Origin: Thereva unica
Lineage: Eukaryota > Arthropoda > Insecta > Diptera > Therevidae
DNA: 64,000 nucleotides
Assembly: GCA_949987705.1 (NCBI GenBank)
Contig: CATLJY010000062.1
Coordinates: 23,790 to 87,789, forward strand
Reading direction: 5' to 3'
The first letter of the stretch is position 1, and each line of letters opens with the position of its first letter. The notes beneath the pieces are model-generated. The model made no database searches. It was not told where the DNA came from and worked only from the letters and a program-made list of their open reading frames with translations. A program made the translations under genes and the position numbers. Positions 10,486 to 21,827 of this stretch are shown piece after piece.

Positions 10486-12288
10486 TCAGAGGCCTGCCGA
10501 GGCAAAAAGCGTTCGGGTTTTTTGTTCTAGCTGTCGCATATTTATACGGAGTATTATGTTATCTCTGCTATTACCTTCTTGATTGGATTCGGCTTGACTT
10601 GATGTAGAATCCTTAGAAGTGCTCTTGGAGCTTGAAAATTGCGATGTGTTTCGTTCGCTTAATGTATCTTGATGTAGTGACGTATGATGTGGTTGGTTGC
10701 ATTTGAAGCATTTGTATTTACTTGTACATTTTGATTGCGTGTGATGATTGGATAAACAATTTATGCAACGTCCTGCAAATAATATGGCCTTCCGTTTGGC
10801 ATCGAGAGTCATCCTTTTATATTTGAGACACCTTTGAACGAAATGCCTTCCTCCACCGGCAGGACATCCTCCTTCCTTGGTGCTATGATAGGCTGAAGGT
10901 TTTTCAAACTTTTGACCCTTAGGCTTGACCTGTGTTGATTTGGGGTTTATGAAGTCTGCGATCGACTCCAGTACATTCAATTGAGTGCTTAAAAAGTTCT
11001 TGAAATCATCGAAAGTTGGTTAATTCTCATTCGCTCCTTGATCCTCCTCCCCTAATTTTAAGGTGTGAAACGGAAGCCATTGGACCAGAATATAAATTAA
11101 TAAAGTGTCCCAGGAACTAGTGTCCACCTTCAAGCTCTTAAATTGTTGTAGGCATTCTCCAGTGGTGTCGATCAAAGATTTGATTCCCTTATTATTTTCG
11201 GTGGCTAATTTTGGTTGGTTTACTAATAACTTAAGCTGATGGTTTTTTTCTTTTTTTTTTATGTGAAAGACTAGAGTCACAGGAAGCGCCCTTTATACTG
11301 TGACGACAATCTATTTTCTTCATATAGAGTGCAATGTCGAACAGCAGCTCTAGTCGGGGAAGAAAGGAACTGTCACAACCTACCAGCGATATTTTGCAGT
11401 CCACCTACTCCCGACCATTACTGTCGTGACTTTGTCATCGGGGCATCGAGAAACAACTCGCTGGAGTGTTATGCCTCCTGAAACGAGTTGAATCTCATCA
11501 ACCAACCGATGACATGCGCTTTGGTGAAGCGGGGAAGGGCTAAGGAAGGCTATGACAGAAGGAATCAGGAATGTAAAGAGGGAAGAAGAAAGAAGGAAAG
11601 TTATGTAGGTGGGAAAGTGGAAAAGGCGAAGGACCGTGGGGCTGGCCGGGATTCGAACACGGGACCTCTTGGATGGTAGCCAGACGCCTTACTCCCCAGG
11701 CTACCGAGGCCCCCTAAATGCGGGTGTTTTCAAAACGTTTCCGCAATTTAACCCATGCTGGCTTATAATCATCGTCGGTGACTGGAATATGTCGAAGTAC
11801 TCTTTTGGCTTATTTTTGAACCGGTGACAGCCTTGAATTGTTATGTACTAGAGACATGAACATATCCGAGAAGGGTCTCCACATATCATAATCTCCATTG
11901 AATTTCGGAAGTGAAATTCTTGGAAGTGATGTACCACGATTGATGTGGAGGAGTCATTACCCCTGGTCTCGACTGGACTTGCTTCGACCTTACGTAAGCC
12001 CTCAATTAATTCACTCAAATATTCTGAGTACTTCAACTCAGTATTACCTAAATGGTCTTCCTTTACATGCGCATGTTCGGATTCCTCGTCAGGAGTCTCC
12101 TCACATATTGCTTGCATTAATTCTATGTCGGCATATTCATTCCAGAGTTCCTTTAATTCTTCCTGTCGTAACTCGAAGAAACCCTGGGTGCGTTTGGCTA
12201 TAGCTGTTTTTTTTCCATTCTCAATACATTTTTCTATTCGCTTCCTCAAAATGCGTTCATGAACAATTAATTGCTTTAAAGTTGCCAT
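10486..12288 (-). pseudogene. BEL/Pao retrotransposon gag gene, broken by a SINE and frameshifts
   Basis: Read on the minus strand, the N-terminal part (12,288-11,848) is followed, after a frameshift, by PKFNGDYDMWRPFSDMFMSL, the DUF1759 region of BEL/Pao Gag. A stop and a short internal loss follow, then the HIPVTDDDYKPAW-type block near 11,780. After the SINE insertion the same protein continues at 11,262-11,020 (LATENNKGIKSLIDTTGECL). It ends in a zinc-binding segment with CINCLSNHHTQSKC and CFKCNQPHHTSLH at 10,790-10,660, typical of this family. No protease, RT or integrase follows, and the frame decays by 10,254. It is a dead gag remnant. Confidence 0.85.
11241..11716 (-). mobile_element. 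tRNA-derived SINE inserted in BEL gag
   Basis: On the minus strand the element starts with a tRNA-like head (about 11,714-11,640). It has an A-box-like GGTAGCCTGGGGAG, a CTACCAT anticodon-loop-like segment and a B box GTGTTCGAATCCC. A body without coding capacity follows, then an A-rich tail near 11,262-11,241. It separates two parts of the same BEL gag protein, which shows that it was inserted. The body has no similarity I recognise, and the target duplication is not clear. A tRNA pseudogene with unrelated flanking sequence is the alternative, but the gag interruption favours a SINE. Confidence 0.65.
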
Positions 12289-12649
12289 GTTATTGTAAAA
12301 TCCACCAAATAGCCGAAATTATTTTAAAGTGACTCAATATAATTTAATAGAATTGATATGCAGTGCCCTCCAAACCGGAGAAAGATGAACGGGCCAAATA
12401 CAGTTCCTGGATGAAACCACCAAAACGTTTTCTGCAAGACCCTGTTTCATGAAATTCCACGAAGAAGTAACGTCAGCTGGATTTCATTCTAAGACCGCTA
12501 AAGATTGGCAAAAATTAACAGTTCTCACAGATAAACTGATGGTGTAGCGGAATAATCCAGTTATTTAGCATGTGGCCTTAGTTAACCGTTCCCTTTGAAT
12601 TATAGGACTGCACAAATAAGAACTGCGTTAAGAACGATTTATGATTTTT
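12289..12649. other. Spacer upstream of the BEL remnant, no feature recognised
   Basis: No domain, RNA gene or element end could be identified. It separates the BEL gag start from the left end of the rolling-circle composite. Confidence 0.4.
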
Positions 12650-13670
12650 AACTTCCCAGTATAGGAAGTTATTGTAATCGGTCCGAAAATCGAAATCGAA
12701 AATTTCAACGTATTTTCATCTTTCAAGGTCCCAGGAGCATTTTAAGCAAAAAATTGGGAGGAAGTATGTGCGTGTGTGTGTGTGTGTGTATGTGCGTACG
12801 GATGTGGTCATTTTTTCCTGCACGATAACGCGCGAACCAAAACTGATATCCACTTCGTTGAGGTGTCGTTCGAAGCGTATTAACCAAAATATGATCTGAA
12901 AAGATTTTCATGACATTCGGTCCAGCCGTTTTTTTGTTTAAGCGACGTTAGTGATTTTTGTACCTGCACGATATCGCCCGAACCACGAAAGATATTGACT
13001 TACTTGAGGTGCCGTTCGAAGCGTATTAGCGACAATATAATCTGAAAAGATTTTTATAGTATTCGGTCCAGCGGTTTTTTGGTTTAAATGACTTAAGTGA
13101 TTTTTGTACATGCACGATATCGCGCGAACTATAAAAAATATCGACTTAGTTGAGGCGCCGTTCGAAAAGTATTAACCAAAATATGATCTGAAAAGATTTT
13201 CATAAAATTCGGTCGAGCGTTTTTTTATTTAAGCGGTGTAAGTAATTTTTGTACCTGCACGATATGGCCCGAACCACAAAAGATATTGACTTACTTGAGG
13301 TGCCGTTCGAAGCGTATTAGCGACAATATATTCTGAAAAGATTTTTATAATATTCGGTCCAGCGGTTTTTTGGTTTAAATGACTTAAGTGATTTTTGTAC
13401 CTGCACGATACGGCGCGAACTAAAAACTATATCGACTTCATTGAGGTGCCGAAACACATTAATACCTAATCTTGTAAGTGCGCACATTTAGTTTGACATT
13501 TTAGCGAAAATATTGATAAACAATTGTGACGAATTCTCGGTATTATACATATATTCTATATTACCTATTGTTCATTTATTATTAAAATATCCAATCATAA
13601 TATTCAACAACCATCATACTGGGAAGTTGATCGTGTGGACCGAAAGGGTCGAACCCACATCCCAACTAGT
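12650..13670 (+). mobile_element. DINE-1/HINE-like non-autonomous rolling-circle element, copy 1
   Basis: The architecture matches DINE-1/HINE elements. The 5' subterminal repeat AACTTCCCAGTAT can fold with the following GGAAGTT. A block of about 110 bp leads to a (GT)n microsatellite at about 12,771-12,789. Five units of about 146 bp follow, starting near 12,807, 12,953, 13,098, 13,241 and 13,388. The 3' inverted copy ATACTGGGAAGTT is followed by a bulged hairpin (TGTGGACC...GGTC...CCACA) a few bases before CTAG. The downstream base is T in every complete copy here. There is no coding capacity. Confidence 0.85.
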
Positions 13671-14737
13671 TTTATTTAACATTCAAAAAAAAACTCATTT
13701 TCATTAAAAAATTTATACATAAAAATTGCCCTTTCAATTCTTAAATTCATTTAACTACACATATGTGTGTTTTAATACATTGCAAATTCAACCAAATCCG
13801 TAACATTTAGAAACTTAAAAAACAGGGTTATAACATAAGTTAAATGAGCACAGGTTGTCTTCCCACGTTGCAACCAAAAAATGTTTCTTTCACCACATTT
13901 ACATTCCACGAGGGACAAATTGCATTCCAAGAATTAATGACCTTCAGGTCATGACTAATTTTCCCTACAATTTTTGGTGTCCAAAAGCGCACGAATAAAT
14001 GAAACTGGCTGCTTAATGTTCCTGATTAAATAGGGTTTTGTGTCGATCGGCAGTTTTCCTATAACTTGTAAGCCGATATGCAGCGTATCCATAAATTTAA
14101 ACGTAATTATTTTGTTGTAAGAGTTTATAATTTTTGCGTCAACAAATTTCTAAAATTCTTTTCTTCATGAATTGTTTTTATTTTTCTTTTAAATGGTCTT
14201 AATTCTTTAAATTCTCCCTTTATTGCAGTTGCCATAATTTATGGATTGTGTAATTTATGATCTTCCTTATAGACATGCAACATCGATTTTATATCCCTTT
14301 TTAATATTTGCTGTTTCTCTCCCACTCACTGAGTAAATTTAAATATTAAAATTATTAAAATTCCCTTCAAGGGATTATTTTTCGCGGTTACCTGGCATTG
14401 CTGCCCTTTTGACATTCGGTTTTTCAGCTGATCCGCGATACAAAACATGAATGTCAGTTTCGGTTCGGTTGGTTTCATGGTTCGCAGTGGGCGCTAGTTT
14501 TTTATGTTTTCTTTCTCGCTTTTAGTGTTTTAGGTCACTAATATCTTCCTGGAAACATGTAAGTATTTTCCATGTTTTTATACACGCCTAAACGCTTGAG
14601 TTCCCTTATTTAGTTTTATATTAGGTAATGAAATTCTGTTTTGGTGGTGACAACTGTTAAAATGGGACTTCATTGTAAATACTCATTAAAATTCTCTTTT
14701 TCTGATATATCTAATTGTTTAATTCCTTTTATTTATT
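13671..14737 (+). other. Unrelated DNA captured between two rolling-circle elements
   Basis: This interval has none of the element's repeats, yet it is present, nearly unchanged, in both composite copies (inverted counterpart at 23,031-34,473 minus the LTR element). It carries a TCAGTT initiator-like site at 14,454-14,459 and a canonical 5' splice donor GTAAGTATT at 14,559, which would suit the first exon of a host gene. No protein-coding frame is recognisable. Confidence 0.6.
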
Positions 14738-15782
14738 AACTTCCCAGTATAGGAAGTTATTGTAATCGGTCCGAAAATCGAAATCGAAAATTTCAACGTA
14801 TTTTCATCTTTCAAGGTCCCAGGAGCATTTTAAGCAAAAAATTGGGAGGAAGTATGTGTGTGTGTGTGTATGTGCGTACGGATGTGGTCATTTTTTCCTG
14901 CACGATATCGCGTCAACCAAAACTGACATCGACTTCGTTGAGGTGTCGTTCGAAGCGTATCAACCGAAATATGATCTGAAAAGATTTTCATGAAATTCGG
15001 TCCAGCCGTTTTTTTGTTTAAGCGACGTAAGTGATTTTTGTACCTGCACGATATCGCCCGAACCACGAAAGATATTGACTTACTTGAGGTGCCGTTCGAA
15101 GCGTATTAGCGACAATATAATCTGAAAAGATTTTTATAATATTCGGTCCAGCGGTTTTTTAATTTAAATGACTTAAGTGATTTTTGTACCTGCACGATAT
15201 CCCGCGAACTATAAAAGATATCGACTTAATTGACGTGCCGTTCGAAGAGTATTAACCAAAATATGATCTGAAAAGATTAGCATAAAATTCGGTCGAGCCG
15301 TTTTTTTTGTTTAAGCGATTTTTTGTTTAAGTGATTTTTGTACCTGCACGATATGGCCCGAACCACAAAAGATATTGACTTGAGGTGCCGTTCGAAGCGT
15401 ATTAGCGACAATATAATCTGATAAGATTTTTATAATAATCCGTCCAGCGGTTTTTTGGTTTAAATGACTAAGTGATTTTTGTACCTGCACGATACCGCGC
15501 GAACTAAAAACTATATCGACTTCATTGAGGTGCCGAAAAACAATAACACATCAATTTTATATACATTTTCGTCATCCTAATCTTGTAAGTGCGCACATTT
15601 AGTTTGACATTTTAGCGAAAATATTTATAAACAATTGTGAAAAATTCTCGGTATTATACATATATTCTATATTGCCTATTGTTCATTTATTATTAAAATA
15701 TCCAATCATAATATTCAACATCCATCATACTGGGAAGTTGATCGTGTGGACCGAACGGGTCGAACCCACAGCCCTACTAGTT
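14738..15782 (+). mobile_element. DINE-1/HINE-like rolling-circle element, copy 2
   Basis: Same structure and orientation as the copy at 12,650: a terminal hairpin AACTTCC...GGAAGTT, a shorter (GT)n run near 14,856, internal ~146-bp units, an inverted ATACTGGGAAGTT near 15,728, and the bulged 3' hairpin with one loop change (ACCGAACGGGT). It ends in CTAG. Its inverted twin is 21,986-23,030 (also 1,045 bp). Confidence 0.85.
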
Positions 15783-15980
15783 ATTATTAAGTTTTAATTA
15801 TAATTGTTTATTTCTATGTTTCATAAATTCATTTTGTTATTACTTAGATTTAGGTTATGTTGTTATTGTTTACATTTAATTCATTTTATATTTCATTTTC
15901 TCTTCATTTTTTTAGCATTTGCTTGTATTATGGGGACCTATTTGCCTCCTTGAGGGTCCCAGCTCAGGAAAGTGCAAATA

Positions 15981-16646
15981 CAGTAGAAATCGGTTAACAT
16001 GAAATGGTGGGGCCGGGATGAGGATTTCGCGGTATCCGAATTTCGTATTAACCGTTGTCTTTGAAACACAACAATAATACCGAGTTAAAAACATACTGAA
16101 ACCCGGCTTTATCTAAAAAGTAAGTAGAAGTAAGTAAAAAAAAGAAACAGTAAAACAATTTAACTTTACTTATTCGCACAAAATACAAAAAAAAAAGCGT
16201 GGTGCACCGAAAATCAAAAACAGACTGAAGTTTTTCTTGAAAATTAACTAGATTAATTTTAGTCAACTTAACAACGACGCACTTGTTTCGGCGAATTCCC
16301 CATTTTCAAAAACATTAGGCCTATTGTGAACTTCGCTGGAACTTTCTTACCTCGTATGCTAAGAAAATTCAGGAAAGTTAGAATAGGACTGCATATTTAG
16401 GAGAAGCAGAGAACAAAATTAAACTTGACCTTCAAAAATATATGGGGAAAGAAATCATGAGAGAATTGGAGAAAATATGAACAAAATAAGCGCCACAGAG
16501 ACTCTTTTTTCGTGTTAAGCGAAGAGCGTTTCGCCATATCAGAACAAATTCGCATGAAAAGAATATTATAGGACCGGGACTACACTGTTTTTTCGTGTTA
16601 TGCAATATCTCGTGCTATCCGTTTTCGTGTTAAGTGAACTCCACTG
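15981..16646. mobile_element. pogo/Tigger-like MITE
   Basis: The element begins CAGTAGAAATCGGTTAACATG and ends with the imperfect inverted copy GTGTTAAGTGAACTCCACTG. It is flanked by TA on both sides (15,979-15,980 and 16,647-16,648), as expected for Tc1/mariner-pogo elements. The interior repeats CGTGTTAAGCGAA-type segments and codes for nothing. The 666-bp size and lack of transposase make it non-autonomous. Confidence 0.75.
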
Positions 16647-16648
16647 TA

Positions 16649-17681
16649 CCTTACTCTTTATTTCAAATTGTGATTTTTATTTTTTCTCTTTTAGTACTTG
16701 TGCCGAACACCAAGTTCGGGGAAAAGGTGCTGGTAGAGCTGGAGGATAGTAATATATACATACTTACCGGTGAGGTAAACTGACCTCTCTGATAGGGGAA
16801 TTAATTAAGGGGTAATATGCCATTGAGAAATAGGGAGAGAAGGGTAGTTACTTCGACTTCGTATTTAAGAAACGATCAGGAAATCCCCATGAACTGAATG
16901 TGGACGACAGTGAAGAGAACATTATTTTATCACAAAACAGAAAAAAATATTAAATCATGTAAAAACTGAAATTTTAAAAATAAAGTTCAATGTTTATATT
17001 TGATTTAAAAAATAAAAATAAAATGTTAAAATAATTTTTTTTTTAATGTATCAATCTGTAGTCATTTTCAGGTTTCCAGTTCTACTTTTGATGCTACCCA
17101 CAAAGTTTCAAAACCTACACCTCCCATGTACCCGTCCACCGAAAACCCATCTTACCGGTCCTAGGCCGTGACAGAGATTCCACGACCAACCAGCAGGTGA
17201 TTGATTGACGGCATTGACAGGTGATCATTGACCTTGACAGGTGATTGATGACTATGATAGGTGAGTGACCTAGTTTCGTGACGTAGAAAAAAGGTCCCAC
17301 ACTACAGGGGGCCCACCAACTACTTCTACACCCCTCATACCCATGATGTACCCGTCGAGCTATTGGGTTCTCAACATTCGCCCCCGCCGCCGCCCCGTCG
17401 TCAGCATCGCTAATACTTCCGCTGCACTTCCCTCCCCACCTCCGGACTTCAAATATCACCTTCGCGACGCCACAAGTGGGCGTGGCCTCACACACACAAC
17501 AATAAAAGCGATGACCTTGGTCTACACAAACAATTAATACGTCTGGCACACATTATTAGGTCACCCACTTACCATAATAACAGGTTAACGACTTGCCAGC
17601 CAATTGCCATAATTACAGGTGAATGACCTTGAAATTGACCTTGAGCTAGTTCTCATCGTCAACCGACCTAGTACCTACTCG
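16649..17681. other. Spacer with CAGGTGAT-type short repeats, no gene recognised
   Basis: At about 17,190-17,275 a short motif (GACAGGTGATTGA and variants) recurs several times. It reappears with changes near 17,580-17,630. The minus-strand open frame 17,115-17,549 has no domain and biased composition. Nothing else is identifiable. Confidence 0.4.
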
Positions 17682-17940
17682 CTTATGTCGCTTAAACCAA
17701 AAAACGGCTCGTCCTTTTCAGATCATATTTCCGTTAATACGCTTCCAACGACACCTCAACGAATCGTTATCTTTTTCGGTGCCCGCGGTATCGTGCAGGA
17801 AAAAATGACCACATCCGTACGCAAACACACACATACTTCCACCCAAATGTTTGCTTAAAATGCTCCTGGGACCTTGAAAAATGAAAATACGTTGAAATTT
17901 TCGAATTCGATTTTCGGACCGATTTCCTACTGGGAAGTTA
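17682..17940 (-). mobile_element. 5' fragment of a DINE-1/HINE-like element
   Basis: Reverse-orientation match to the first ~260 bp of the elements at 12,650 and 14,738: the ~146-bp unit start, the CA-rich microsatellite, the GCTTAAAATGCTCCTGGGACC-type block, and the terminal CTGGGAAGTT ending at 17,940. It is more diverged than the other copies and lacks the 3' part. Confidence 0.8.
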
Positions 17941-17989
17941 ATAATTGGATTTTTCCAAATTCATATGGTTCATCACATTAAAACAAAAT

Positions 17990-18760
17990 CATGCATTTTT
18001 AAAATTTTTGTCTGTCTGTCTGTTTGTTCGGGCTAATATCGGAAACGGCAAATCCGATTGGGATGGGACTTTCACTGGAAGTTGCAGTATTTTTGCGACC
18101 ATATTTTAGGCTAGTTGTATATCCTTTATATTAGCTTCATCTGTATGTGTGCATGTATGTATGTGTTTAGACAAATCTTACAACTCGAGTTTGACCTACT
18201 TACATATAACCGATCAACTTGAAATTTTGCATATATGTATAGTTCGCGTGACAATGCAATTTGACCATTTTGTAAAAAAAATCAATATGGCGGTTCCAAG
18301 ATGGCGGCTGAATTTCCCAATTGCGCCCCCCGACCCCCGACATGGGTATCAAATGAAAGGGGATGATATGTACAGTACAATTACATATTTGGTGTCATTC
18401 CAAATTCAAAATGGCGACCAACACAAAATGGCTTTAAAATGGATTAAGTTTTTCTATGCAACCCACTCGATATGGGTATCAAACGAAAGGATAATGCAAG
18501 TAGAATACTATTACCTGGGTGGCATCATTCCAATCTATCTTTATAAATATAAATGGCGTATCTGTCTGTGATTTTAAAATAAAATTGTGTTTTACTAAGT
18601 TCATATGGTTATCGATCTTTCTATATTAATATAATTGGAATGTCTGTCTGTACAAAAACTAATTTTAAAATTTTTGTCTGTCGGTATTGCGATGGGACTT
18701 TCACTGGAAGGTTCTGTGCTTTTGCGGCCATATTTCAGGCACATACGACTATCAGATCCG
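17990..18760. repeat. Degenerate interspersed repeat, two related halves
   Basis: The segment GATGGGACTTTCACTGGAAG, preceded by TTTTGTCTGTC, occurs at about 18,061 and again near 18,691, followed each time by a CGGCCATATTT-type block. Between them, 'GGGTATCAAA(T/C)GAAAGG' occurs twice (near 18,342 and 18,473). This is a repetitive, non-coding sequence of unknown class, not a gene. Confidence 0.5.
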
Positions 18761-20205
18761 ACTATCATGTCAGACTACCGGATTAAACCAAAAACTTCAA
18801 CCGATAGTCGAAGGAAAGCAAGTAAACATTTTTTTATCATTCCAATTGTAGACCACACAGAGCTTTATCTAAATATCTGGATTTTCCTAATACTATTTTG
18901 ATCGTACTATAGGGAACCCTTCACTTAGGGAGCAATGGATATTTGAATAGAGCTCTTTCAGGTCTACAATTGCAATAATAAAAAAAGTTTCTACTCTATC
19001 AGGGATACATTTTTTCCGACTATCGTATCAGTTTTTCGAAAGGCAGACGTGGATATTTATTATTGGCCTTGCAAATACTACCTCTCTTGAAACTTTGATT
19101 CTTTTAAAAATGACCTCCATTGACTTTAGTCGCCTGGATATGATATTTATTGATTGTAATAATAGTGACGTAGTCTTTCTGATTGTTTGTTAGGGCTTCT
19201 TTTTCACTCGATAAAAAAATATTTTGCTGATAGAGACGGGCGAGCTATAATTGGGTGTATACACATACACACAGATAGAAAAATTGCCTTGATTCCAGCA
19301 ATTCGATAGTTTTCGTTTCGTTGTCTTGAGTTGAATTTGTTTTCAGTCTTAACATGAGAATGCTGTCTCAGAGTAAGACACCGAAAATTCTTGAGCCAAG
19401 CAATTGTATTTCTTCGCTTAATACTTACATATATTTTTCGAGCAAGATATATTTTCTCGAAATAAGATTGTTTAAATTTTTACTCAAGAAACTAAATATT
19501 TTTTATTCAAGAAAAAATTTGTATTAATTCAAGACACGATGAAGTTTTGATTCAAAGATATTGCATTAAGGGAATTCATTATCTTATTACGTGGATATAC
19601 TGTAGTCAATTTGAAACTAGCATATGATGATTAGAAAAACTAACAGTCCTCATTCAAAATAGCCGACAAGAAAATTAATTTGCTTTCTTCAAGAATTTAA
19701 TATTCCTTGACTAAGAAGTTGAGTTGCTTAAATTAAAAAAATAAGTATCTCAAACCAAGAATGTTTTTTATTTACTTCTAGACAACTTTTGTCTTCATCC
19801 AAGACAATAAAACTTAGACTATGGGTATCGCTTATCCGCAGACAATTTTGTTTTCGTTATCCAAAACGTTATTTGTTTTCGTTCAAGAAAAAATGTCTTA
19901 AGCTAAGAATTTTTTTTTATCAGTGCACATGGCTCCATAATGAAGAAATTATATTGATTAGCCAGCAGACAGATTTTATAGAAATAAAGAAATATTCATC
20001 TGAGCATTTTGTAAATAAATGAAGAAGATAAGTATAGTGAATTTAAATATAATATGCTGGTCACTACAAAAACGCGGAAGACATATAATAAACTAAAAAG
20101 CAGAAAAAATATATTCTTTTAGTTTAAAATTAGCTAAAAAGTAAAAAATAATTTTAAATGAAATGTTTTAATTGCGCCAGCCACTATATGGAAAGGCTCC
20201 ACCTT
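18761..20205. other. AT-rich spacer with repeated TCAAG/AAGAA motifs, no gene recognised
   Basis: From about 19,260 to 19,960, short motifs of the type TTCAAGAAA / CTTGAGT recur on both strands, suggesting a decayed repeat. No coding region or element end is supported. Confidence 0.4.
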
Positions 20206-20210
20206 CCGGA

Positions 20211-20298
20211 ATGTAAAAAAGCGTGGGCGCTAGCTAAAAGTTCTGGTGTTAATGAAACAAGAATACATATAGGTAAATAGCGCCACGCTTTTTTACAT
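20211..20298. repeat. 88-bp imperfect hairpin
   Basis: Arms 20,211-20,232 (ATGTAAAAAAGCGTGGGCGC plus TA) and 20,278-20,298 are reverse complements apart from one extra base, with a loop of about 45 bp. It could be a short MITE or foldback scrap; an RNA role is not supported. Confidence 0.6.
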
Positions 20299-20471
20299 CG
20301 TCCACCAGGAGGCATTGTCCGCCCTTTTTTAATTAATCTCATACTGCCCAAAATACGTGCAGATAAAAGGGTGGTAGCTCATAAAGTATCTATTAAAGAT
20401 GTTAACGGACTGGAACGGCAAAATTTCAGAAATAAAAAACAATTATTTTGGGGAGTAGATGTTTTATTGGT

Positions 20472-20625
20472 ATAGATTTCGGGCAAACGTTGCCAGTTGT
20501 CCCGACAGATACGCGGGCCGTTGCAAGTTATGCAGGTCTAAAATGATCACTCATTTAGGGACAGATTGAAAAACGTCCTTTAAAACAAAATATGCGAGGG
20601 CAATCAGAAAACTCAGAATTCAATA
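20472..20625 (+). pseudogene. Pif1/Helitron helicase fragment, decayed
   Basis: The frame reads DFGQTLPVVP, the helicase motif III region (normally GDFRQ.LPVV), then TRAVASYAGLK, two stops, and LKQNMRGQSENSEF, matching the conserved NMR...ENEEF block of Helitron-type Pif1 helicases. It stops abruptly at about 20,625, where the GCGTTCCATTGG motif begins. It differs from the Helentron helicase fragments further right and comes from another family. Confidence 0.65.
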
Positions 20626-20700
20626 CTACGTGCGTTCCATTGGGCGATATTTGCTACTCCGGAGTACTCCCGAGGACCTCCAACTACCCCTGCTCTTGTT

Positions 20701-21827
20701 GTGGGGGATTTCACTCCGGTCTGGAAAAAAGCCATAGTGATCCCCTTACCAAAAAAGTCGTCACCCTCGGACTTAGCCGATTTTCGTCCTATCAGCATTC
20801 TTCCATTTCTTGCTAAGGCCTTTGAGAAAACTCTCTTTATGCAAGTCCTCCCTTATCTTGAAACCAATAATTTCCTTTGTAAATTCCAATCTGGTTTCCG
20901 TAAATCCCATAGCTGTGAGACTGCTGTTTTAAAGGTGACTACTGATCTTCGTTCTGCGCTCGACCTGGGTGACTTTGCGATATTGGTCCTTCTTGATTTT
21001 TCTAAGGCTTTCGATTCTGTGGTGCACTCAGTTTTACTTTCCAAACTTAGTCAGCGCTACCACTTTTCATCTTCTGCTACTCGCCTTATCTCTTCCCTTC
21101 TTACCAATAGGCTTCAATGTGTTCGCCATAATAGCTCTTTATCCTCTTTCCTTCCCGTGCCCTTGGGAGTACCGCAAGGCTCAATTCTTGGCCCTCTCCT
21201 TTTCTCTTTGTATATTAATGACCTTCCCTCTATAATTCGTCACTGCTCCTTCCACCTGTATGCTGATGATCTCCAACTATACACCTCATGTCCTCCGAAT
21301 CAGATTGAATCCTGTATTTCTCAACTTAATAGTTCCTTATCCCAAATAAGTGAATGGAGTTCTATCAACTTCCTTAAACTAAATCCTAAAAAATCTCAAG
21401 TACTTCTGCTTAGCCGTCGTTTTCAGTCCCCTGACAGCATTCCGCCTGTCCTACTTAATGGTATTCCCCTCCCTATTCTTGAGCGTGTTAATAATCTTGG
21501 CATTGTCATTAATTCCAAATTATCTTGCTGTAATCAAGTCTCACTTATGCTTTCCAAGATTTATGGGACACTGCGAAAGCTTTGGCTTTATGGTAGTCTT
21601 CTGTCGACCGCTGTTCGGCTCAAGCTTGTTAAATCCCTCATCGTACCACATTTCCTCTTTGGTTCCCTTCTATATATTTCCTTAGATTCAGCCTGCCGAC
21701 AGCGCCTTAAAGTAGCTTTCAATGATTGCTTAAGATACATTTTTCATATGCGAAGGTCAGATCATGTGTCGAGTATACAAAATTCCTTGCTAGGTTGTGA
21801 CCTCTTTCGTTTTATTGATGTCATGGC
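20701..21827 (+). pseudogene. LINE reverse transcriptase, N-terminal and central part
   Basis: Non-LTR reverse transcriptase, which copies its RNA at a nicked target. Visible motifs in order are DFRPISILPFLAKAFEK, DFSKAFDSVVHSVLL (motif A), PLGVPQGSILGPLLFSLYIN (motif B) and the catalytic YADDLQLY at about 21,258-21,281, then the thumb region LKLNPKKSQ. Sequence character fits the CR1/L2-like branch rather than RTE or R2; this is by eye. The frame runs into the inserted hAT end after DVMA, so the listed open frame beyond 21,827 is not LINE. Confidence 0.85.

Larger units (their letters stand above)
12650..15782 (+). mobile_element. Composite of two DINE-1/HINE-like rolling-circle elements with captured DNA
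   Basis: The unit starts at the 5' end of one element (AACTTCCCAGTAT), runs through its 3' end at 13,670 and about 1.07 kb of unrelated DNA, and stops at the 3' end of a second element (CTACTAG). The whole 3,133-bp block recurs in opposite orientation at 21,986-35,494, where it is interrupted only by an LTR retrotransposon. Similarity stops exactly at the outer element ends on both sides. This indicates movement as one unit, as expected if the first terminator is read through. The empty target site of the retrotransposon (CGCCT) is at 14,585-14,589. Confidence 0.88.

Noticed and set aside
11640..11715. Functional tRNA gene on the minus strand
   Set aside because: The head is degenerate in its A box, sits inside a BEL gag with a SINE-like body and A tail, and would have a rare ACC anticodon.
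12650..15782. The GT microsatellite plus repeats as a MITE of the Tc1/mariner type
   Set aside because: There is no TA duplication. The subterminal inverted repeats, 3' hairpin, CTAG end and ~146-bp internal repeats fit a rolling-circle (DINE-1/HINE) element better.
17115..17549. 144-codon minus-strand gene
   Set aside because: Overlaps short tandem CAGGTGAT-type repeats, has no recognisable motif, and an opposing frame is also open.
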